From Siphonodentalium dalli (taxonomy: Eukaryota > Mollusca > Scaphopoda > Gadilida > Siphonodentaliidae): DNA of 64,000 nucleotides. The stretch covers positions 219,618,205-219,682,204 of the forward strand of contig CP136064.1 in NCBI GenBank assembly GCA_032622095.1. The letters are read 5' to 3'. The translations under genes and the position numbers were made by a program. The notes below the pieces were generated by a model. It saw only the letters and a program-made list of their open reading frames with translations. It was not told the DNA's origin and did not search any database. Shown here in pieces: positions 56,338 to 64,000 of this stretch (the first letter of the stretch is position 1; each line of letters begins with the position of its first letter).

Positions 56338-59300
56338 CTGAAATATGAATAGTTTATTTATGATACAAGCAAAGGACCGTTCCACAGCTGTCAATCAAAT
56401 AATTATTAGCACATATTTTCTACCTAGCAGCGACTGAGTCAGTCGCTTGCTGCATTTAATATTTTTGTCCACCCTAATTTTGATATCCGCGCATACTTTC
56501 AGTGCTAAATTGCCTAATTAAAGATACGGGCGGCGTTGGTGGTGCGTATGCTGTTAAAATATTCAGCTCCGTCAATAAAATATATACATATTTTGTTTTT
56601 ATACCAATCAGAAATATGGCATAAACAGTATGTTATTGTCAAATGTTTTTCCTTTGTTATGTAAACAAAAGCAAAAAACGTTACAGAGCCTGGCTTTTGT
56701 TTAGATTTGGATATGGTAAACATAAAGAGCGTTATTTGTTAATGTTTTCCTGATATGGAAATAATAAAGAGCGTTTATAGCATTTGTGTGTGATTAATCA
56801 ATAGAATTGAGCTGTGTTATGTAAACAGAAGCAAAACTTCTGTAACAAGTGCAGGCTCTTGTCTACGTACACCATCGTACGTCTTTAGTCAAGACTCTTG
56901 ACGACAATATACTATTTACGCGCTGATTATGTTTGGTATATGAACAAAACCATATATATTTTAATATCCCTTCTGTTGATGGCGATTTGAACAAATATGA
57001 ATATTTCTGCAAACTAACGCCGCCCGTGCCTTTAAAAACAACTTGGAAATTCATCCATTATTATAAAGCAGTTTTTCATTTTGCATGACACTGGTCAATT
57101 TTTAACAATTAAAGAAACAAATATTGTATGTTCTTGTGTGTATTATAGTGTATATGCGGGCACTGTAAAACTAATTAAACTATGTCTGCAGACGCCTTCT
57201 CTCCTAGCAACCGTAAGCTCCTCCCACTAATTACTATGTGTGGAAACCTCCAATGCCGCTATATTTTTAGAACAAGAATCGAACATTGACCTACTTTTTG
57301 TCAAAGTGTTAGACTTAAGTAACAATTAGGGGGATTAGCTTGGAATTTCCCTAGTATGTTTGAAACCATACTATCAACTGGAGAAACTTACAGCTTATTG
57401 TGCAAATTATTTGTCCAAGAGTAATGTTGACAATTTTTGTATTCAATTGGGGTGCGGTTAGAAAGTAGAACCCATCCAAAATCTCTCTAGTCACATCCGC
57501 GATTCTACAAAAGCACGTGATCAGAACGTGAAAGTAAATTACTCACCACGTTACTCTCATAGAATGCTTTGTATCCTCCTTCCAGCAGATAAACCTCGGG
57601 GAAGTTCAGGAATGGGTACCTCTCAGCGTTCACTTCTCGGTCCATTTGTCGTAAGAAACGTAAACTGTAAACAGAAGGCCAACTGTTAATAACTGGCACA
57701 CAAAAAACAACAGTTGGCGACTTAGGGTGCATTTACATTGCTATAGAAATGTATACAGATCTGTATGAAGTCACGTGTCGCGCATTACTGTGATCACAAT
57801 ATGATTACTAATAGTGAACGAGCGCTCATCAGTACTCTGGTAATTGACAATTCACTGCGAGTCGTGTCAGTTTAGGCCAGACATAAAAATGTATCAACTA
57901 TCAACAGATAACAGCGATTTGGTATGTGCCGCAGGTATTTAAAGTGTATCCTTATACCCCTTGATAATGGTTCGAAGAAAGAATGAAAATCATGCAGTTA
58001 CCCTACAACACCCTTTATTTGACCAAATGTAGTAAAATTTTCAACTGATGACAATTCCAATGACAATGTTGACCAGTGTAGGACAATATTGTTTTCTTAA
58101 ATTACATGCAGTTTTTATATATAGCTGTTAGACAATAAATATGATGATAGTGACTGGCCACGGGGAGGGACCAGGTCACAATCTTTCCAAGTGTTGGACA
58201 TTTCCAACATTAAACCCGCCCGTATGATAAGGTTGGAAAATTTCCAGCTGATGGCCATTCCAGCTCAAAATTTTTATAAAAAGTAGGAAATTATGAAAAT
58301 ATTGGTCCGAAAACAATACCCCCCCCCCCCCCAAATAAAATGTTTGAAAATCAAACTACAAGATCATTTTCAATCTATTGCTGGTTTGGAAATTACAACT
58401 AATGTTGTGTCAGGTATGAAATATCCAACCGTTGAACAAGTTGCCACGTCCCTATCCGTGTTCAATATTCGAAATACACGGGTTGAAATGACAACGAAAA
58501 CTAAAACACATTCGCCAAGCCCGAGTAACAATTAATCAAAACTGATTTGCCTGTCGCAATGCTTCGGCGTTGACCGTGACGTATAGCGGACACGATTTTT
58601 GCTCACACGAACTAATACCGTTTTCTTTCTGTGTGCATTTCTATACCAACCCGTTTACACTAGTCTGCGTGTAGATCTATGTACATTTCTATAGCAATGT
58701 AAATGCACCCTAGCCAGGTTTAGATTAACATACGTCGCACTTTGAGCTTCTAGCACAGAAAGACTATAATGATTATTCCACATATGAGTGCAGAGAAATA
58801 TCGACCAACAATAGTATAATATTATACGAGATATGGCACAGTAGCATGTTATATTTACGCATCCGAAACATGCCGAGAATTGCTCTTTGAACATGCTTGG
58901 GACTATACAACACACAAGGTGCCTATTTTTAGAAGCAAATTTTTTATTTTTGAGACAGTCGCTTCGGGGTCGCTTCGGTGGCCGTGTGGTATTTACATCG
59001 GACTTTGAGTCGCAGGGCGCGCTCGCCGTCATGGGCCGGGGTTCGAATCTCACCCAATCCCAAAAAAATTGCACTGTCTCAATAATTAAATTTTCGTATA
59101 ACGGTATGATATTGCAATCATTATTTCGCTGTGGTCTATTCCTAATTTAGCTGGAATTCAATTCAATTCATTTGTTCAATCCCAATAATCGTATATACGG
59201 TATTTTCGATTTACAATTATTTACCAATACGCGACAAAGCACATTGAACAGGTATATTAAGTAAGGCACATCCATATCCAGCAAATATGTATTTCTCAAG

Positions 59301-62300
59301 ACAACAAAGATTATAACACCATTAAAGGTGAGCGATGATTAATGTGACAATTTCTGCTTTAGTTTTTGTCAATTGCGATGTGTTCTATAGTATACCTAGT
59401 ATATAGATGATACTTCATATACATTTCCATCTGCTAATTGTATTACAGCGCTCATTTCAGTGAATATTTGGAATACACGAAAATGTCGAAGAAACAATCA
59501 ATCGCAAACAGTTAGTGTCTATGTGTCAGTTACTATATAAAAAATATTTTATATATATTTGATTCACTTTTTTAATGAATACATTTCCATTCTGTCTAAT
59601 GTTTGTTGAATTTATGTCTCTTTGTTTATGAGATGAAGTTCGTGTATTGGTGAACATCGATGGCTGCTCTACAAAGCGCAGACTATAACCCAAAAAGGGA
59701 ATCATATAAAACGGAGAAAATCCTTCCTTCAAACAAAGTGGAACCACGAAGAGTATTGTTTATCATTCTCAGTTGGACTTTAATCTTTGGATGGGACATA
59801 ATTAAGGGTCATATTTATATGTTATCAGAGAATTACGATATCAACTTACAGAGATGGCGCCCGTTCGCTGGAGAATTCACAGTGCAGAATGAGCTTCATA
59901 TCGCTGTCTTTATGTTTGTGAAAAAATTTCGTCATCTCCTCTCTCGTGTAGATGTTGATGGCACACTGGAAATAAAATGTGTAACTTTAAAGAATGGCCG
60001 CTACGAATATGTTTGAGATATATTAAAGTGGAATCTACGTTGTCCTTTCTCGACATTTTTGGAGTTTTGTGTATCCACATAATAACAATGGTAGCATCAA
60101 CGTAAGGTGGTTGAAAACAATGATGTGGCTACATTGTCTTTGTTCGATTGGTGTCTAAAACATCACATTTAAAACTGAACTGCACGGACAATATCAAATA
60201 CCCAGCAGTATATGTGAAATTATATGTGGACACCCATATGGTTTTTAAAATTCAGATGAAGAGAAGGTTTTCTAACTATTGGAAATGTTCAACAAACCAC
60301 TCGTAATTTATTGGAAATGTTATAGTTTGCTGACTCATTTGTCTAAGACGTCTGTAGAAGGAAAATGAACTTATAGTTTGTAAAATATTTTGTACAGGAG
60401 TTGGGGAGGGTTGAGTTGCGTGCATTATTCATAATTATGATATGTTACGATTGGTTGGGAATAGAATACCACATGCAGGTGATGCTATCAAGTCATCGCT
60501 TGTTGTGTCCACATATCTCACCTTTATATGGCCTTCTTCGTATTCATACGGGTACCGACAGTCGATAATATTGAAACTGTCTTCACTTTTCATGTGGCTG
60601 CCATCTAGTGCTGCGAGCTAAGAAAATAAACAAAACAACTTGTGAAAAAAATGGCCTCACTGTTGGTTGAAAATTAAAAACATACTAATTTTATCACTCC
60701 AATGAGTCTTTCCGAGTAATATAAAGTCCGTATCTAAGTATTCGTCGACATTTATTTTGATATCCGCAAAATAGTAACATCGGGCGATTATAGCATGTAC
60801 GTTCAATGCATGAATATTATCTATAGTATGTCATTGTTTTCAAAGTGGGTATTGAAATGGTCTATTTTTCATCTGGATGAGTTTTCAGGAAAAATAAACA
60901 GACGGCAAATAATAAAAGTGGACAAGGAGTTCTATTTATTGGAGGGATATGTTCATATAATAAGTTCAGTAAACGACCATGGTCGTTTGTAGAACTTATT
61001 ATCTGAACATTTCCTAAGGGAAGTACTCGCCAATGAGTATTTAGTATAAAAAGTTTTAAATTGCACACCATAGTTTATTGAATCTTACCGTTGTTGGGGA
61101 GATACACTTCAGATCTTTGTGTTTTCCGTCTACAACCGGCAGGGAAAGTCTCTGGAAATAACCGGTAAAGTTCAATTATTTGAGCCAATATATTGGTGAA
61201 TTGTTACAATCGCGAGAGCCGACATACCAATCACATTTAATTGGAGTATGGCGAATTTTAAATAAACTGTGTAGGTTCATACAATGGCAATATAAGTATC
61301 TTAGATGACGAATTGTAGCAATATCATCTGTCCATATTCAATAACATGACAACGCATTATCATTATCGGCCAAACTGATGAGTACATTTATATATACACA
61401 TATATATGAACTGTCTAAAGCAAAAGTGGTTAATACATGCACGAAGCCGACTGAATGTGTTCATGGTCATATATTGCCAATATCGCATTTATCGGTGTAC
61501 TGCCACCTCATGGGATGTCAAAATCAAAGCAATAACTCAAACACGAGGAAGAACAAACTCACCGACAAACCATCTCCTGTCAGACGGCTGTCACTTGCTA
61601 ATTTCTCCACAGCTAACATGACATCAAACTCATTCTGTGTGTCATCCGTGTCTACTCCGAAATTTAGTCTCTTGTGGTTCGTTTTTTCGGTGTCGTAAGA
61701 GCGATGTCGTTTCAATGATGTTCTTGTCTCTACTGGTCGCATAATCTGAAATGTGTATATCGTTATCATCTCCACATGGAAGGTTGTCAGTAAAGACGAA
61801 ATGAAATACACATGAGAACACCGAAGCGTTGGTCGGTGACAGAAGATTGCTTGCCATGAATCTCTACTCAGGCTAACGCACATAGAGATCATATTCCACA
61901 GTATAAAACCTTGGAACTCTGTGAAGTTTTGACAGGGAACCGTATAAAGCCGATAAAATAACGCGAGGAATTTATTTCTTAGTCGTTACCCGTTCCTTAA
62001 TAATGTACTTCTGGTGAAGCTCGAATTTGCATTAAAATTGTCATAAAATAATTTTCATCCGATATTATTGAGGGTTATTTCGAGGCGCAAACGATGGACG
62101 ATTTCATAAACAGTTGCACGTTGAACAACTGTATTATCAGAGGAGAGCTATTGATGTGGGGATAACACTCAATGAACACTTACTTTGAACGCAGGGCTCG
62201 CAGTCGGCATTGGTGCCTTAAATGGAGATTCAAAAGTCACGTCAATCCCACTGTCTCGCGAAGTCTCGTCGTGAAATCTCGGCTGATATCTGGACGTGAT

Positions 62301-62354
62301 CGGACTCCATGTTATCGAGGAATTCATGGCACCATGCTCATTATCATCGAACAC
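56200..62354 (-). CDS. cdc25: CDC25 (M-phase inducer) dual-specificity phosphatase, N-terminus missing
   Basis: Seven minus-strand exons (62354-62184, 61745-61563, 61151-61089, 60617-60522, 59965-59850, 57664-57547, 56337-56200) join in phase to 294 residues and a TAG. CDC25 removes inhibitory phosphates from CDK1/CDK2 and so triggers mitosis; it acts in nucleus and cytoplasm. Family hallmarks in order are LPVVDGKHKDLKCISP, IIDCRYPYEYEEGHIK, the catalytic HCEFSSER loop (Cys at about residue 200), YPFLNFPEVYLLEGGYKAFY and CEPQTYTPMLHE, then a basic tail. The N-terminal part is low-complexity and carries several Ser-Pro sites (WSPIT, ESPFK, TASPAF), the kind phosphorylated by CDKs. Animal CDC25s usually have 400-600 residues, so one or more 5' exons are unseen; 63450-63629 is one weak candidate. 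It converges with the lectin gene. Confidence 0.93.
56518..57035. mobile_element. TTAA-flanked MITE, diverged copy 3, in a cdc25 intron
   Basis: Ends TTAAAGATACGGGCGGC and GCCGCCCGTGCCTTTAA are clean inverted repeats. The interior keeps CATAAAGAGCGTT and AATAAAGAGCGTTTAT. It is older than the 24671 and 50755 copies. It lies between exons F and G. Confidence 0.75.
57547..57664 (-). CDS. cdc25: cdc25 exon F
   Basis: One base plus 39 codons, LRFLRQMDREVNAERYP to GGYKAFYESNV. The first base completes the leucine codon begun in exon E. Donor GTG/GTGAGT. Confidence 0.95.
58250..58460 (+). repeat. Dispersed repeat, AATATTGGTCCRAAAACAA family
   Basis: Close relative of 37490-37660, with a C13-14 run at 58319-58332 inserted between the AACAATA and AAATAAAATG blocks. 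Confidence 0.6.
58960..59090 (+). mobile_element. tRNA-derived SINE-like element
   Basis: GGTGGCCGTGTGG (A box) and GGGGTTCGAATCTC (B box), spaced about 55 bases apart, give a tRNA-Leu/Ser-like head with a long variable region. The acceptor and anticodon stems do not pair cleanly, so it is not a functional tRNA gene. TTGAGACAGT before and ACTGTCTCAA after are perfect inverted repeats rather than direct target duplications. Confidence 0.5.
59850..59965 (-). CDS. cdc25: cdc25 exon E, catalytic loop
   Basis: 38 codons plus two bases, CAINIYTREEMTKFF to LILHCEFSSERAPS. HC-x5-R is complete (HCEFSSER). Acceptor TTTCCAG, donor CT/GTAAGT. The loop continues RAPSLL after splicing, whereas vertebrate enzymes have RGPRM. 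Confidence 0.96.
60522..60617 (-). CDS. cdc25: cdc25 exon D
   Basis: 32 codons, LAALDGSHMK to IIDCRYPYEYEEGHIK, phase 0 at both ends. DCRYPYEY is the rhodanese-fold motif of the family. Confidence 0.95.
60949..61010. repeat. 62-bp palindrome in a cdc25 intron
   Basis: ATGTTCATATAATAAGTTC pairs with GAACTTATTATCTGAACAT around the perfect centre AAACGACCATGGTCGTTT. Only a few positions mismatch. It lies between exons C and D. Confidence 0.85.
61089..61151 (-). CDS. cdc25: cdc25 exon C
   Basis: 21 codons, RLSLPVVDGKHKDLKCISP plus TT, phase 0 at both ends. This is the conserved entry segment of the catalytic domain. Confidence 0.92.
61563..61745 (-). CDS. cdc25: cdc25 exon B
   Basis: 61 codons, IMRPVETRTSLKRHRSYD to SRLTGDGLS, phase 0 at both ends. 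RHRSYD is a basic Ser motif of the type recognised by checkpoint kinases and 14-3-3 proteins (inference). The acidic stretch VDTDDTQNEFD follows. Confidence 0.85.
62184..62354 (-). CDS. cdc25: cdc25 exon A (most 5' recognised)
   Basis: 57 codons from VFDDNEHGAM to PTASPAFK. Acceptor GTTTCAG, donor AAA/GTAAGT, both phase 0. The residues DETSRDSGIDVTFESP resemble the Ser-rich regulatory region of the family. There is no start codon here; an upstream exon is required. Confidence 0.8.
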
Positions 62355-64000
62355 CTGAAACGGGACAGGACAAGTTAGACCACGAATATACAAATGAACA
62401 TTAAACGGGACATGGCTCATTCGAGCTTCCAAATATTATCTGCGTAATTTGGAAGGAGGTATAACATAGGTTGACAAATACACGAAATATTGATACACCG
62501 ACTGCATATGATCTGACAAATTCTTGATATGCATGGTCACAGCTATTTTCCAGCTGGTATTCAATTCGCACATAAGTGAAATAAACGTTCTTTATTTCTG
62601 CCATATCAGGAATAGATTAACACTGACGCTCTTTTCTGTTCCACGCAAATGGCTCTTGTTGTTTGGGTCTAAACATCGTGTTCAGGGTTGTATTATTTAT
62701 GACGATGCTTCTTTCTGTGACATATAATCAATAATAATCAAGTATGTATCGACCATTTTGATACCGGGAAAAAATTAAAAGCGAATAGTATAAGGTGTAT
62801 TTTGGAGCGCAAACCGCCATGTGGCTTTAAAATAATTCCATATTAATTTTATAAGAAACGGTGGGAAATTATATACACACAAAACGGTGTACATTTGGGT
62901 CCCAAAATATTGTTTCGGCATTGAACAATAAAGAGCGTCCATTGCTAATCTAGTCATCATATGGTATAAATTTATTTCACTTGTGTGAAAATTGAATACA
63001 GCTGTAAAATAGGCCTGACATTAGCAAGTATTGCTCAAAGAATTATTCAGCCGGTATATCAATATTTGGTGTATTTCTCCACTATCGTATACTACCTTCC
63101 AAAATTATGTCGACACAATTTTGAAGTTCGAATGAGCCATGTCCGTTTAACGTATATGTCGAACTATTTTGATTAGCTGAACTTGACCAGGACGTAAATG
63201 GTAACAAGAGCGAGCTCAATTTCAGACATTAAACCGACATTGGGCTATAATTTAATTGGAATGCCAAGAATCAAAAACAAAAATTAGCAAAAAGGTAAAC
63301 ATTTAAGGATATACACGATAGCAAAACTCACATCGCGTAATTATCATGGCTATACCTGAACTGAGTGTATATTCTCCATCTGTATATTCTCTTTGCTTGA
63401 AATTACGTGAACAAACTGAAGATGTTCTGGTCGTGTGGGTTATATATACTAAGTCGAGGACGGAATCGGTGCTTAAATTGTGTTGAGTGTCGATACGGCG
63501 ATTAACACTTGTTTGACAAGCGATATGATTATCTGAACACAGATCTACAGAACTCGACAAGGTCGCTGCTGTATAAGTGTCTAGACGTGCTAACTCCCTA
63601 ATCAGCACCAACAACCAGCCCAACCCCAATTAATGTAACGCTATATGTGAGTTGTGAAAAGTTTTGTGGAGTTGAGTTGTTTTTTTATGGATATGGCCAT
63701 TAAGAATGAAACAATGTAGCTAATATATGTAAGGCCATAGTGATAGCGGGATTAACGCTTGTCCCATTTAGTTAATAGCAGGCCCTCTTTAATCCTATCA
63801 GTGCCAAGTCCGATATTTGTATCAACCCATATTTCCTTGATCATTTTTCAAATTTATTGATTATAATAATGTGATACATTGATGGAAAGAGCTATTAGAG
63901 AGCTCAATAAATCGCGGTTTTAATAAAGCAATTATGTTCGACTTTGTTACTTCCCGGTCCAGTTTCGGGAATAAAGCTATGTAACCAAATACGTTAAAGG
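62355..64000. other. 5' region of cdc25: no certain exon
   Basis: The first coding exon or exons and promoter should lie here or beyond the window. A minus-strand frame around 63450-63629 (LARLDTYTAATLSSSVDL, then LSTDSVLDL) could be a regulatory-region exon, with a weak phase-0 donor at 63449, but it has no ATG of its own. Other stretches are AT-rich. Confidence 0.35.
62401..62830. mobile_element. Complete TTAA-flanked MITE, ACGGACATGGCTC family
   Basis: Bounded by TTAAACGGGACATGGCTC and CGCCATGTGGCTTTAA, which form an imperfect inverted repeat with TTAA at both borders (430 bp). It starts 46 bases upstream of cdc25 exon A. A partial relative follows at 63122-63175. Confidence 0.7.

Noticed and set aside
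58976-59068. Functional tRNA gene
   Set aside because: A and B boxes are present, but acceptor and anticodon stems do not pair properly; better as a SINE head.
58887-59150. Protein-coding frames on both strands near 59 kb
   Set aside because: Both arise from the tRNA-like element and flanks; the region is an intron of cdc25.
59660-60016. Plus-strand frame of 118 codons
   Set aside because: Antisense shadow of the cdc25 catalytic exon.
63450-63629. Possible first exon of cdc25
   Set aside because: Composition is suitable, but there is no ATG and the donor is weak (GTATAT); left as a suggestion only.

Overview
This window is animal nuclear DNA: AT-rich, intron-containing and full of repeats. 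A small secreted lectin that joins a PAN/apple-like segment to a C-type lectin domain, (TGTC)n-associated Helitron-like repeats and CR1/jockey-type LINE remnants suggest a lophotrochozoan, most likely a mollusc. The species cannot be named from the sequence.

Two genes can be assembled exon by exon with matching splice phases. The first is on the + strand: a three-exon lectin (486-765, 16677-16871, 45880-46100) encoding 231 residues, with introns of about 15.9 and 29.0 kb. The second is on the - strand: a CDC25 dual-specificity phosphatase in seven recognised exons (62354 down to 56200), giving 294 residues that include the full rhodanese-type catalytic domain. Its N-terminal exon or exons were not identified. 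The two genes converge, and about 10 kb of repeat-rich DNA separates their 3' ends.

Almost everything else is mobile or repetitive. Lectin intron 1 holds TTAA-flanked MITEs, a Helitron-like tandem array, two LINE 3' fragments and a 2.9-kb inverted repeat. Intron 2 holds a 2.3-kb element with long terminal inverted repeats that begin with CACAGTG and a TTACT target duplication, a second 2.3-kb near-palindrome, a 205-bp satellite, a cluster of GCGCTTAAGCGC palindromes, a 61-bp minisatellite, a 1.7-kb tandem segmental duplication, a duplicated antisense exon of unknown identity and a decayed THAP domain. The intergenic region holds a 2.5-kb DNA transposon with an 8-bp target duplication, a MITE rich in CGCAATA motifs, a piggyBac-like MITE made of nested palindromes, and a Harbinger-like MITE.

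The two genes have no evident functional link: one is a secreted recognition protein and the other an intracellular mitotic activator. The most notable signal is the element at 21200-23520. Its termini match the heptamer of V(D)J recombination signals and of Transib/RAG-like transposons, its target duplication is 5 bp, and a related copy of the disrupted host repeat near 51.6 kb lacks the insertion. No transposase was seen inside it.
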